Positions 41,459 to 49,742 of a DNA stretch of 64,000 nt are shown in pieces. The DNA is taken from assembly GCF_946892675.1 (NCBI RefSeq), contig NZ_CAMPOV010000001.1, positions 1,214,033-1,278,032 of the forward strand. Direction: 5' to 3'. Within the stretch, counting starts at the first letter, position 1. Each line of letters opens with the position of its first letter. A model generated the notes under the pieces. That model had not been told where the DNA came from. It saw only the letters and a list, made by a program, of their open reading frames with translations, and searched no databases. Source of the DNA: Arthrobacter sp. Marseille-P9274. GTDB taxonomy: Bacteria > Actinomycetota > Actinomycetes > Actinomycetales > Micrococcaceae. A program made the translations under genes and the position numbers.

Positions 41459-42502
41459 GTGCGCGTCATCTTCGACAACGACACCGGGATCGACGACGCC
41501 CTGGCGCTCGTCTACCTGCTCAGCCGGCCCGACGTCGAACTGGCGGCGATCACCTGCTCCGCCGGCAACGTCTCGGCCGAGCAGGTGGCCCGGAACAACC
41601 TCGCCCTGCTGCGGCTGTGCGGCCGGCCGGACGTGGAGGTGGCGGCCGGGGCCAGCGATCCGCTGTCCATCCCGCTGGTCACCACCCCGGAGACGCACGG
41701 AGAGCAGGGCCTCGGCTACGCGGAACTCGCCGCAGGCTCCGCACAGGTCTCGCCGCGCGCCGCCGTCGACCTCTGGATCGAGGAAGTCCGCCGGGCCCCC
41801 GGCGAACTGACGGCGCTGCTAACGGCGCCGCTGACGAACTTCGCGCTTGCGCTGCGCCGCGACCCGGAGCTGCCGCGGCTGCTCAAGCGCACCGTGATCA
41901 TGGGCGGCTGCTACTTCTACCAGGGCAACACCACGCCCACGGCCGAGTGGAACACCCATGTGGACCCGCACGCGGCGGCCGAGGTCTTCGCCGCGTTCGA
42001 GGGGCTGCCGGAGGAGCAGTTGCCGGTCGTCTGTGCCCTGGAGACCACCGAGCGGATCGAGCTGCAGCCGGCGCATGTGGCCCGGCTCGCCCGGGAGTCC
42101 GGCTGCGCGGCGGAGGAGCTGCTTCGCCCGGACGATGCCGCGGGGACCCGCAGCACGGCCTCCAGCCCGCTGGTCCGCTTCCTCTCGGACGCGCTGCGCT
42201 TCTACTTCGAGTTCCACCGCCAGTACGACCAGGGCTACGTCGCGCACGTGCACGACGTCTTCGCCGCGGCCGTGGCCGCCGGGACCGTCGAGTACCGCGC
42301 CCGGCCGGCCACCGTGCACGTCGAGACGGCGCCGGGCCCGCTGGTGGGCACCACCGTGGCCGACTACCGCGGGCTGTGGGGGAGGAAGCCCAACGCGCGC
42401 ATCGTGAGCTGGAACGACCCGCCGGCGGTGTTCGACGAAGTCCTCGGCTCCATCTCCGCCCTGGCCCGCCGGCTGGAAGGGCAGCCCGGGCCGGTTCGGT
42501 AG
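41459..42502 (+). CDS. Inosine/uridine-preferring nucleoside hydrolase
   Basis: A 347-residue N-ribohydrolase that splits nucleosides into base and ribose. The calcium-binding signature DNDTGIDDALAL is at the N-terminus. LTAPLTNFALALRRDPEL and the HVDPHAAAEVFAA element (NxDPEAA-type, with Asn replaced by His) are also present. The GTG at 41459 starts directly at the conserved MRVIFDNDTG. It precedes an S component, a T component and a fused ATPase of an ECF transporter, which suggests uptake and cleavage of the same nucleoside or analogue. A -10-like TAGAAT overlaps its stop codon. Confidence 0.9.
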   Translation: MRVIFDNDTGIDDALALVYLLSRPDVELAAITCSAGNVSAEQVARNNLALLRLCGRPDVEVAAGASDPLSIPLVTTPETHGEQGLGYAELAAGSAQVSPRAAVDLWIEEVRRAPGELTALLTAPLTNFALALRRDPELPRLLKRTVIMGGCYFYQGNTTPTAEWNTHVDPHAAAEVFAAFEGLPEEQLPVVCALETTERIELQPAHVARLARESGCAAEELLRPDDAAGTRSTASSPLVRFLSDALRFYFEFHRQYDQGYVAHVHDVFAAAVAAGTVEYRARPATVHVETAPGPLVGTTVADYRGLWGRKPNARIVSWNDPPAVFDEVLGSISALARRLEGQPGPVR

Positions 42503-42505
42503 AAT
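42500..42505 (+). promoter_or_regulatory. Possible internal promoter for the ECF transporter genes
   Basis: TAGAAT overlaps the stop codon of the nucleoside hydrolase. It would start a transcript about 50 bases before the S-component ATG. The short leader carries CATAGG ... CCTATG as an inverted repeat that reaches the start codon. No clear -35 is seen. Confidence 0.35.
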
Positions 42506-42562
42506 GGGCACCGGGTCGAGGTGACATAGGCCCATCCCCGCCAGCTTTTCCGAGGAAGACCT

Positions 42563-43351
42563 ATGTCCAATTCCCTGCTCCTGCCCGCCCGTTCCAGAGC
42601 CACGCTGCGCACACGGCTGCTGCCGCTGGTTGGCGCGGCCCTCATCGCCGCCACCTACGCCATGCTCGTGCTGCTCCAGCCCGCGGAGGCCGCAGCAGGG
42701 CTCTCCAGCTGGCCGGCCGTCGTTGCCTTCGCGGGCTACCTGGCCGGCGCCGTCCTGCTGCTGGCCGGCGTCCTGCCGCAGCTGCCGGCCTCCGTCCTGA
42801 CCGTCATCCCCGTGGGCCTGGTGCTCAACATCGTGTTCGGCCAGTTCGTCGGCAGCACGCTCGTGCCGCTGTACCTGGATTCCATCGGCACCGTGCTGGT
42901 GGGCCTGCTCGCGGGCCGCTCCGCCGGTGCCGCCACCGGGGTGCTCGGTTCGCTCGTCTGGTCCCTGTTCAACCCCACCGTGCTGCCCTTCGCCGCGGGC
43001 GCAGCCGTGGTCGGCTTCCTGGCCGGTTCCGTCGGCACGCTGGTGCTGCGCCGCGCCTGGCTGGCCCCGGTCGCCGGGTTCCTCACCGGCATCGTCGCCG
43101 CCGTGGTCTCCGCGCCGGTCGCGGCCTTCGTCTACGGCGGCACGTCCGGTGCCGCTACGGGCGCCATCGTGGGCATGTTCCGCGCCATGGGCGATTCGCT
43201 GCTCGCCTCGGTGACCAAGCAGGCTCTGATCTCCGACCCGGCGGACAAGGCGGTGGCCTTCCTGGTCGCGGCCGTGCTCGTGCTGGTCCTGCCGCGGCGG
43301 ACCCGGCTGCAGTTCCCGCTTCCGCGCCGCGCCGCCGCGAACCGGGACTGA
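42563..43351 (+). CDS. ECF transporter substrate-binding (S) component
   Basis: A 262-residue membrane protein with six or seven hydrophobic helices, rich in Ala, Gly, Val and Leu. The motif STLVPLYLDSIGTVLVGLLAG with repeated AGRSAGAATGVLGSLVW is the pattern of a family of predicted S components that sit beside nucleoside hydrolase genes. S components capture vitamins, metals or nucleobases and dock on a shared energising module; here the module is encoded immediately downstream. The substrate is not known, and the upstream hydrolase argues for a nucleoside or its ribose or base product. AGGAAG precedes the ATG. Confidence 0.8.
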   Translation: MSNSLLLPARSRATLRTRLLPLVGAALIAATYAMLVLLQPAEAAAGLSSWPAVVAFAGYLAGAVLLLAGVLPQLPASVLTVIPVGLVLNIVFGQFVGSTLVPLYLDSIGTVLVGLLAGRSAGAATGVLGSLVWSLFNPTVLPFAAGAAVVGFLAGSVGTLVLRRAWLAPVAGFLTGIVAAVVSAPVAAFVYGGTSGAATGAIVGMFRAMGDSLLASVTKQALISDPADKAVAFLVAAVLVLVLPRRTRLQFPLPRRAAANRD

Positions 43352-43361
43352 CCTCCGCACG

Positions 43362-44093
43362 ATGGCACGCCTCCATCCGTTCACCGGCCTGGCCTTTGCC
43401 GGCGCCGCTGCCATGGTCAGCCTGGCCGCCGACCGCTGGTGGTTGAGCCTTGCTATTGTCGCCGCGTGCCTGGTGCTGGCCCACCGGCGCGGCATCACCC
43501 GGCGCCTGGCGGGCACGGCCGCCGCGGTGCTGGCGCCGCTCTGGCTCTCCCAGCTGCTGGTGCACGCGGTATTCGACCGGACCGGCAGCCACGTGCTCCT
43601 CGCCTGGGGACCGGTGCGCCTGACGGCGGAGGGATTGACGACGGCGGGCGGGCTGGGGCTGCGGGTGGCGGCCTTCGCCACGGTGTTCCTGCTCTACTCG
43701 CTGACCCTGGACCGCTACGCCCTCGTCAGGGCGCTGGACCGGGCCGGGGTGCCCGCCCAGCTCGGCTACGTCATCGCCGCCACCCTGGCGCTGGTGCCCG
43801 CCACGATGGAGCGCGCGAGGGCGATTTCCCAGGCACAGGCCGTCCGTGGCGCGGGCGGCCGAGGCCCCGCCAGTCGCCTCATGGCGGCCCGGATGCTGGC
43901 GGTGCCGCTGGTGCTCGCCAGCCTCCAGGACGCCACGGAGCGATCCGTGAGCCTGCAGCTGCGCGGGTTCCCTGGCGGCCCCGAACGTACCCAATACGTC
44001 ACGGTGAGGGCCCGGCGGTGGGAGCTGCCTGCCGCCGCCGCCGTGCTGTTCCTCGCCGCCCTGGTGGTGTTCCTGCTGGCTGGCGGCCTCTGA
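43362..44093 (+). CDS. ecfT: ECF transporter transmembrane (T) component
   Basis: A 243-residue membrane protein with about five helices. The cytoplasmic coupling helices carry the two short Arg-Gly motifs that contact the ATPases: AQAVRGAGGRG and SLQLRGFPGG (family pattern Ala-Arg-Gly). It links the S component to the ATP-binding subunits. The stop overlaps the start of the ATPase gene (TGATG), and it begins 10 bases after the S component stop, so the set is one operon. Confidence 0.85.
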   Translation: MARLHPFTGLAFAGAAAMVSLAADRWWLSLAIVAACLVLAHRRGITRRLAGTAAAVLAPLWLSQLLVHAVFDRTGSHVLLAWGPVRLTAEGLTTAGGLGLRVAAFATVFLLYSLTLDRYALVRALDRAGVPAQLGYVIAATLALVPATMERARAISQAQAVRGAGGRGPASRLMAARMLAVPLVLASLQDATERSVSLQLRGFPGGPERTQYVTVRARRWELPAAAAVLFLAALVVFLLAGGL

Positions 44094-45745
44094 TGCAGCT
44101 GGAGCTTGAGCACTACTGGCACCAGGAGCGCAGCGCCCCCGCGCTCTCCGGGCTCCGCCTGACCGTCGAGCCGGGCACGCTGACCGTGATTGCCGGCGGC
44201 TCCGGCAGCGGCAAGAGCACCCTCGCCGGGATCCTGGCCGGCACCCTCCCCGGGCGGACCGGCGGGCGGATGGCCGGCACGGTCCGCCTCGCCGGGGAAC
44301 AGGTGGCGTACGACGGCGGCGCGGAGCCGCCCGCCGTCGACCTCCGGCAGTGGTCAGGCCAGGTGTCCTGCGTGCCGCAGGATGCGCGGAACTACCTGTC
44401 CCAGGTGCGTCCCACCGTCGCGGAAGAGCTCTCCTTCGGTCTGGAGAACGCCGGCCTGCCGCTCGCAGCGATGCGGGAGCGGGTGCGCGAGGCTGCCGCG
44501 CTGTTCGGCCTCGAACACCTGCTGCCGCGCCACCCCGCCCGGCTCTCCGGCGGCCAGGAACGGCTCGTCGCCATCGCGGCCGCCGCCGTGGGGCGGGCCC
44601 CGGTGCTGGTGCTGGACGAGCCCCTGGCCGGACTCGACCGGGACGTGGCCTCGCGGGTGACCGCCGCGGTGCGGGAACTGCGCGGCGCGGGCACCGCCGT
44701 CGTGCTCCTGACCCAGACGCTCGATGATCTGGTGGAAGAAGCCGGACACCTGCTGCTGCTGAAGGACGGCGCGGTGACGGCCGAGGGCGCGGCCGGCGTG
44801 CGCCGTGAAGCTGCCGTGGCCGGGGTTGTGTTGGGTGCCGATAGCGCATTCGGGGCAGTCGCCGGGCCGGTCATGGAACCGGCGACGTCGGGCAGGCCGG
44901 CGGCCCGGCGCTGCCCAGGCACCCCTTCCGTACCCGCCGCCGTGCCGCCGCCCGGGGAGCCCGGTTCCGCCGGCAAGCCGGATCCGGCCGCCGGTTCCGG
45001 CCCGGAGGTGCTGCTGTCCTACCGGGACGTCGGCTTCAGCTTCCCCGCGGAGGACCGCACCGAGCTGGACGCCCCGGCGACCCCGCGCCGTCGTCCACGC
45101 TTCCGTCGGACTGCCCGCCGTCCCGGACCGCGTGGCCGGCAGCCGGGCCGGCGGCTGCTGGACGACGTTTGGCTCGACGTGCGGGCGGGGGAGTGCGTGG
45201 CACTGACCGGGCCCAACGGGGCCGGCAAGACCACGCTGCTCAAGATGGGGCTCGGGCTGGTGCGTCCGGACACGGGCGCCGTCATCCTGGACGGCCGCGA
45301 CGCCGCGGACGCTGCCGTCACCCGGCTGGCAGCCTCGGCCGGCCTGCTCTTCCAGAACCCGGCCGACCAGCTCTTCGAGCGGACAGTCCGGCGCGAGGTT
45401 GGCTTCGGCCCGAAAGGGGTGCGGCCCGGGCAGGACGCAGTCGAGGCCGCCCTGGCGGATTGCGGCCTGACGGACCTGGCCGACGAGCACCCCTACGAAC
45501 TGCCCGCTTCGCAGCGCCGGCTGGTCGCGCTCGGCACGGTGCTGGCCAGGCGTCCCCGGGTGCTCATCCTCGACGAGCCCACGGTCTCGCTGGACGGGCA
45601 CGGCCGCGAGATCCTGGCCCGCATCCTCACTGCGGCCACCGGGCGCGGGGCGGGCGTCCTGCTGTCGACGCATGACCTGCCCTTTGCCCGGGAGAACTGC
45701 CACCGGACCGTGGAATTGGGCCGTAGCGTAGCAGCGCGGCGCTAG
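44093..45745 (+). CDS. Fused ECF transporter ATP-binding subunits (EcfA-EcfA')
   Basis: A 550-residue protein with two ABC ATPase domains. First: Walker A IAGGSGSGKSTLAG, Q-loop VSCVPQDARNYLSQ, signature RLSGGQERLVAIAAA, Walker B VLVLDEPLAGLD. A linker of about 100 residues rich in Pro, Ala, Arg and Gly follows. Second: Walker A LTGPNGAGKTTLLKM, Q-loop GLLFQNPADQLFE, a degraded signature ELPASQRRLVALG and Walker B VLILDEPTVSLD. One active and one impaired signature is typical of a working heterodimer. Most ECF systems encode the two ATPases separately. Confidence 0.88.
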   Translation: MQLELEHYWHQERSAPALSGLRLTVEPGTLTVIAGGSGSGKSTLAGILAGTLPGRTGGRMAGTVRLAGEQVAYDGGAEPPAVDLRQWSGQVSCVPQDARNYLSQVRPTVAEELSFGLENAGLPLAAMRERVREAAALFGLEHLLPRHPARLSGGQERLVAIAAAAVGRAPVLVLDEPLAGLDRDVASRVTAAVRELRGAGTAVVLLTQTLDDLVEEAGHLLLLKDGAVTAEGAAGVRREAAVAGVVLGADSAFGAVAGPVMEPATSGRPAARRCPGTPSVPAAVPPPGEPGSAGKPDPAAGSGPEVLLSYRDVGFSFPAEDRTELDAPATPRRRPRFRRTARRPGPRGRQPGRRLLDDVWLDVRAGECVALTGPNGAGKTTLLKMGLGLVRPDTGAVILDGRDAADAAVTRLAASAGLLFQNPADQLFERTVRREVGFGPKGVRPGQDAVEAALADCGLTDLADEHPYELPASQRRLVALGTVLARRPRVLILDEPTVSLDGHGREILARILTAATGRGAGVLLSTHDLPFARENCHRTVELGRSVAARR

Positions 45746-45805
45746 TCCGGACCGCCGCTTCCGCGCCGCCATGACTTGCAAAAGCCGGCCGGGGCGCGCC
45801 GCGGT

Positions 45806-46126
45806 TCACCGTCCCGACTCTGCGAGCTCCTTGATGCTCGAGAGCCGGCGGTCCCAGGCGGAGCCGATACGTTCCAGGTCGCGGCCGAGCGAACTCAGGC
45901 GGGCGCCGAGGACGCTGTACCGGACTTCGCGTCCGCGCCGGGCCGTTTCCACGAGGCCTGCCGCCTGGAGCACGTCGAGATGCTTGACGATGGCCTGCCG
46001 GCTGATCGGGAACTCGGCTGCCAAGGCCGAGGCGGAGGCCGGCCCCGTGCCCAGCCTGGTCAGGATCTGCCAACGGGTCTCGTCGCCCAGCGCCGCGAAG
46101 ACCGGCGCCAGCTGCGGTGCCGGCAC
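45806..46126 (-). CDS. ArsR family transcriptional regulator
   Basis: A 106-residue winged-helix repressor. LAPVFAALGDETRWQILTRL opens the family, the helix-turn-helix reads ASALAAEFPISRQAIVKHLD and the wing LVETARRGREVRYSV. The metal-binding CxC of ArsR/SmtB is absent, so this is one of the non-metal members often paired with SRPBCC proteins. It starts with GTG two bases after the SRPBCC stop and is the second gene of that operon. The two TGCAAC-N6-GTTGCA dyads upstream of the operon are the obvious binding sites. Confidence 0.9.
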   Translation of the reverse strand: MPAPQLAPVFAALGDETRWQILTRLGTGPASASALAAEFPISRQAIVKHLDVLQAAGLVETARRGREVRYSVLGARLSSLGRDLERIGSAWDRRLSSIKELAESGR

Positions 46127-46128
46127 CG

Positions 46129-46596
46129 CTAGCCGGCGCTTTCCGTGGCCGCATCCATCAGGAAGGCCCGGGCGGCGGCCAACTCGATGTTCCAGCCCTC
46201 GGTGTTCTCCTCCAGGGCCTTGCGCCGCTTCTCCTCACCGCCGGGCAGCGTGGAGAAGCCGCTCTCTGCCACACGGAGGGTCACGCCTCCCTCCGGCCGT
46301 TCGTCGATCCAAAACTCCACGAGCGTCGACTCGTCCTCCCGGAACCCCTCGCGGGAGGAGCCTGCGAGCCAGCGGAAGGCGGCATAGCGTGGCGCATCAA
46401 GCTTCTCTGTTCGGATCGGAAACGTTCCGTGAACGGGATCATGCACGATGTCCACGTCCCCGGACCGTTCGATCCGGTGCTCGATGATGGTTCCGTTGTT
46501 GATGTACCAGCCAGGCTCCGACACAAGCTCCCACACGCGCTCGGCGCTGGCCTCGATGTCGATCTGCCGCTCGATCCGGTCCAGTGTTCCGTCCAT
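46129..46596 (-). CDS. SRPBCC family (AHSA1-like) protein
   Basis: A 155-residue START/AHSA1-fold protein with a hydrophobic ligand pocket. It opens DRIERQIDIEASAERVWELV and contains LVEFWIDERPEGGVTLRVAE. Such proteins, encoded with an ArsR-type repressor, are widespread in actinobacteria; ligands are unknown. ATG 46596 is chosen because AAGGAA lies just upstream and homology begins at MDGTLD. It is the first gene of the operon, the reverse of the usual regulator-first order. Confidence 0.87.
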   Translation of the reverse strand: MDGTLDRIERQIDIEASAERVWELVSEPGWYINNGTIIEHRIERSGDVDIVHDPVHGTFPIRTEKLDAPRYAAFRWLAGSSREGFREDESTLVEFWIDERPEGGVTLRVAESGFSTLPGGEEKRRKALEENTEGWNIELAAARAFLMDAATESAG

Positions 46597-46616
46597 GGCC
46601 GTTCCTTCCGTTGTTA

Positions 46617-46669
46617 TGCAACTCCATGGTTGCACAACGGAAATGCTAGCTGCAACCCAAAAGTTGCAG
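46617..46669. promoter_or_regulatory. Two palindromic operators upstream of the SRPBCC-ArsR operon
   Basis: TGCAAC-N6-GTTGCA at 46617-46634 and CTGCAAC-N6-GTTGCAG at 46650-46669 share the same 18-base dyad. Centres are 34 bp apart. The site pair lies 20-75 bases upstream of the SRPBCC start and is between it and the divergent amidohydrolase gene, which could also be affected. Confidence 0.7.
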
Positions 46670-46789
46670 ATCGATGTGATCCTACTGCCGTAGAAATCAA
46701 GTGACGTGCGCTGGAAACCAAGTTCCGCCGTCGTCGGCTGGCTAGTCTGACTTCAATTCGTAGGATGACTGCACCTGAAGGGGAACTGC

Positions 46790-48484
46790 ATGGCAACGGA
46801 ATCAGCGGATTTACTGCTGCTCAACGGCACTATCGACACGTTGGATCGGGATCTTCCGCGCAGCAACGCGATGGCGGTCAAGGACGGACTTGTGCTGGCT
46901 TTCGGCAGCAGCGCCTTGGAGCTGCAGGGACCGGGCACGCGGGTGCTCGACCTCGCCGGCGCCTATGTGATGCCGGGCCTGCTGGACGTCCATAACCACC
47001 ACATGATCGCCGGACAGATGGACTTGTTCGAACTCGACGCCCCGCCCACGTTGGATCTTGAGGGTTTCCTCGCCGCCATCGATGACTATGCGGCCACGCT
47101 TGGGCGGGATGAATGGGTAGTCGGCGGCAGCTGGGGATCGGGCCTGATGAACCAGATGAACTCGGCGGAGGCGCTGGCCCGCCTTGATGCCGCGACCGGC
47201 GGCCGGCCTGCGCTGCTCAAGGACGACTCCAAGCACAACCGCTGGGCCAACTCCCGGGCGCTTGAACTCGCGGAAATCGGCGACGGCACCCCGGACCCCG
47301 AAGGCGGCCAAATCCTGCGCGACCCCTCCGGCAGGGCGACCGGCGTCCTCATTGAGGCGGGTGGCGTCCTGGTCGAGCACACTCTTTCGAGGCTGCAGCC
47401 GGTGAGCACGGAGCAGCTGGCCCGGGCCGCCAGGCGAGGCATCGAGATTCTGCACTCCTTCGGGGTGACTGCGTTCCAGGATGCGGCCGCTTCGCTTCAG
47501 CTGATGAGGGCCCTCAAGCGGCTGGACGACGAGGGCGCCCTGGATGCCTGGGTTGTCACGTCCATGCAAGCGAACGATTTCATCCTGGGAACCACCCCGC
47601 TGGGCGAGGGCATCATCGAGCACCGGGAGGAAACCCGTTCGCGCCACCACCGGCCGGACTTCATCAAGATCTTCCTGGACGGCGTGCCGCCTGCAGGAAC
47701 AGCGGCCTTCATCGAGCCCTACCTGCCGGATGCCGGCTTTCCCAAGTGCCACTGCGGCAGCACCACCATGGACCCGGCCGAGCTCGAGGATTGGCTCATG
47801 GGCACAGCGGCCCGCGGAATCTCGGCGAAGATCCATTGCACGGGGGACGCGTCGGTGCGGCTCGTTCTCGACACGGTGCAGAACGTCCGGGCGGCGGGCT
47901 TCTCTACGCCCAAGTACCACGTCGCGCACGGCCAGTTCGTGCATCCGGACGACATCGCGAGGTTCGCTGAGCTGGACGTGACGGCAGACATCTCGCCGTC
48001 GCTGTGGTTCCCGGGTGTCATTTCCGAGGCCATTGCCACCGTGCTTCCGCCTGAGCGCGCCGCCAGGATGCAGCCCAACCGGGCCCTGCTCGACGCCGGT
48101 GCCAGAGTCGCCGGCGGCTCCGACTGGCCGGTCTCGGTATCGCCGAACGCCTGGGAAGGGATCTACGGCCTCGTGACACGAGAGGACCCGACGGGTCAGT
48201 TCCCCGGTAGCTTGTGGCCGGAGCAGGCGGTCACGCTGGAGGAAGCAATCCGTATCTACACCACGGCCAGTGCCGAGGCCATGGGAGTCGATGACGTCAC
48301 GGGCTCCCTGGTTCCAGGTAAATCAGCGGACTTTATCGTCCTTCCGGATGATCCGCACGACATTCCACTGGATGCCGTTCGCCACATCAGCGCCCGCCAG
48401 ACCTGGTTCGCGGGGCGCAAAGTGTACGACGCCGACGAGGCCCGGGCGGGCATGCCGGTGGCTGGACAGTCCGCGTCGGCCTGA
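46790..48484 (+). CDS. Amidohydrolase family protein (YtcJ-like)
   Basis: A 564-residue metal-dependent hydrolase of the YtcJ branch. The metal site is read from PGLLDVHNHHMIAG (His-x-His), KIHCTGDASVRLVLDTV and VAHGQFVHPDD (His ligands) and GGSDWPVSVSPN (catalytic Asp). KDDSKHNRWANSRALE is the branch signature. GAAGGGGA precedes the ATG. There is no signal peptide. It is followed after 22 bp by a major-facilitator transporter, so the pair probably imports and hydrolyses one amide, imide or cyclic compound. The substrate cannot be told from sequence. Confidence 0.88.
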   Translation: MATESADLLLLNGTIDTLDRDLPRSNAMAVKDGLVLAFGSSALELQGPGTRVLDLAGAYVMPGLLDVHNHHMIAGQMDLFELDAPPTLDLEGFLAAIDDYAATLGRDEWVVGGSWGSGLMNQMNSAEALARLDAATGGRPALLKDDSKHNRWANSRALELAEIGDGTPDPEGGQILRDPSGRATGVLIEAGGVLVEHTLSRLQPVSTEQLARAARRGIEILHSFGVTAFQDAAASLQLMRALKRLDDEGALDAWVVTSMQANDFILGTTPLGEGIIEHREETRSRHHRPDFIKIFLDGVPPAGTAAFIEPYLPDAGFPKCHCGSTTMDPAELEDWLMGTAARGISAKIHCTGDASVRLVLDTVQNVRAAGFSTPKYHVAHGQFVHPDDIARFAELDVTADISPSLWFPGVISEAIATVLPPERAARMQPNRALLDAGARVAGGSDWPVSVSPNAWEGIYGLVTREDPTGQFPGSLWPEQAVTLEEAIRIYTTASAEAMGVDDVTGSLVPGKSADFIVLPDDPHDIPLDAVRHISARQTWFAGRKVYDADEARAGMPVAGQSASA

Positions 48485-48506
48485 CCCAAACTTCGAAAGG
48501 TGCCCC

Positions 48507-49691
48507 ATGACTACACTGCTGACTTCCGCGCGCCCAAAAACAGGAGCGGATCGCGGAATCTATACGTATATCGCTGTCTTCAGCGCCGTGCTCTACATGG
48601 TGCTCCTGATCGCCCCCGTCATAGCCGGCAAGCTGGCGGCCCAGTTTGACCTGGCGCCGACCGAGCTCGGCATGCTGTTCTCGCTGGAACTGGGTGCCTT
48701 CAGCCTGGCCACAGTCCCCGCCTACCTCTGGCTGAACCGGACGAACCTGCGGACGGTCACCTACGTGTGCACCGCCGTCGTTATTGCCGGCAACATCGTC
48801 TCGGGCTTCCTGGACAGTTTCGCCTTGCTGGTGCTGGCGCGGGTGGTGACTTCGCTCGCAGCGGGCTCGATCACCGTGATCATCCTGACGCTGAGCGGCA
48901 AGACCGCCAACCCGAGCCGCGCCTTCGGAGTGTTCGTGGTGTTCCAGTTGCTCATGGGCGCCATCATCCTGTTTGGTTTCCCGCTGCTGTACGCGGATTC
49001 TACCGTCGCGGCCATCTACTGGACCATGGCGGCGCTGGCACTCTGCTGCCTGCCCGTCGTTCGGATGATCGACGGCGAGGTCCTCCGCCGGCCCGGCGAC
49101 GACGATGCCGCCGCACTCCGGTCCGCGCGGGTTGATCGTCCCGCACCGAAGGCCCGGTTCGCCGTGGGACTAGCCGCGGTGCTGCTCTTTTATGTCTCCC
49201 TGAGCGGAGTGTGGTCTTTCATGGCCCAGCTCTCGGGGGCCGCCGGAATCGACCTCCCGACATCGAGCCTGATCCTGGCCATCGCCACCCTCCCCGGCAT
49301 CGCGGCCCCGTTGATCGCCACGTTCCTTGGCGACAGCCCGAAGCGCAGGTGGTTCCTTCTGGCGGGCTACGCCGGGCTGGGGACGGGCGTGGCACTGCTC
49401 TTCGGTGCTCCCGGCGTCATCCGGTTCGCCATGGCTGCGATGATTTTCAAGTTCGCCTGGACGTTCATCCTGCCGTACCTGCTCTCCTCCTTGACGGATA
49501 TCGGTGGCCGGCACGTGATGAACTCGACCAACCTGATGATCGGTTCCGGCTTCGCCGTGGGGCCGATGGCCAGCGGCATGCTGATTGAATCATCCGGCGG
49601 TGGCTTCGGCGCCATGCTGGCGTTTTCGGCAGCCGGGGTCCTGCTGTCGCTCGCCTGCGCGATGGCAATCCAGCGGCCCGTCCGGCGGTAG
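48507..49691 (+). CDS. MFS transporter
   Basis: A 394-residue membrane protein with 12 predicted helices. It has the central cytoplasmic loop between helices 6 and 7 (LRRPGDDDAAALRSARVDRP) and MFS-like loops. The first half carries FALLVLARVVTSLAAGSITV, the helix-4 region of the family. It is co-transcribed with the amidohydrolase (CGAAAGG before the ATG), suggesting uptake of that enzyme's substrate. A hairpin follows its stop. Confidence 0.87.
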   Translation: MTTLLTSARPKTGADRGIYTYIAVFSAVLYMVLLIAPVIAGKLAAQFDLAPTELGMLFSLELGAFSLATVPAYLWLNRTNLRTVTYVCTAVVIAGNIVSGFLDSFALLVLARVVTSLAAGSITVIILTLSGKTANPSRAFGVFVVFQLLMGAIILFGFPLLYADSTVAAIYWTMAALALCCLPVVRMIDGEVLRRPGDDDAAALRSARVDRPAPKARFAVGLAAVLLFYVSLSGVWSFMAQLSGAAGIDLPTSSLILAIATLPGIAAPLIATFLGDSPKRRWFLLAGYAGLGTGVALLFGAPGVIRFAMAAMIFKFAWTFILPYLLSSLTDIGGRHVMNSTNLMIGSGFAVGPMASGMLIESSGGGFGAMLAFSAAGVLLSLACAMAIQRPVRR

Positions 49692-49702
49692 TCGCGGAAG
49701 TG

Positions 49703-49728
49703 GCGGGACCGGCTGACCGGTCCCGCCG
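49703..49728. terminator. Hairpin between convergent MFS and Rieske genes
   Basis: GGCGGGACCGG (49703-49713) pairs perfectly with CCGGTCCCGCC (49718-49728) over a four-base loop. It sits in the 51-bp gap between two converging genes and can serve both. There is no T-run. Confidence 0.6.
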
Positions 49729-49742
49729 TACCGAGGACAGTA

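Noticed and set aside
42506-42562. Riboswitch in front of the ECF S component
   Set aside because: The leader is only about 50 bases; it shows one short inverted repeat and no motif I recognise from TPP, cobalamin, preQ1 or purine riboswitches.
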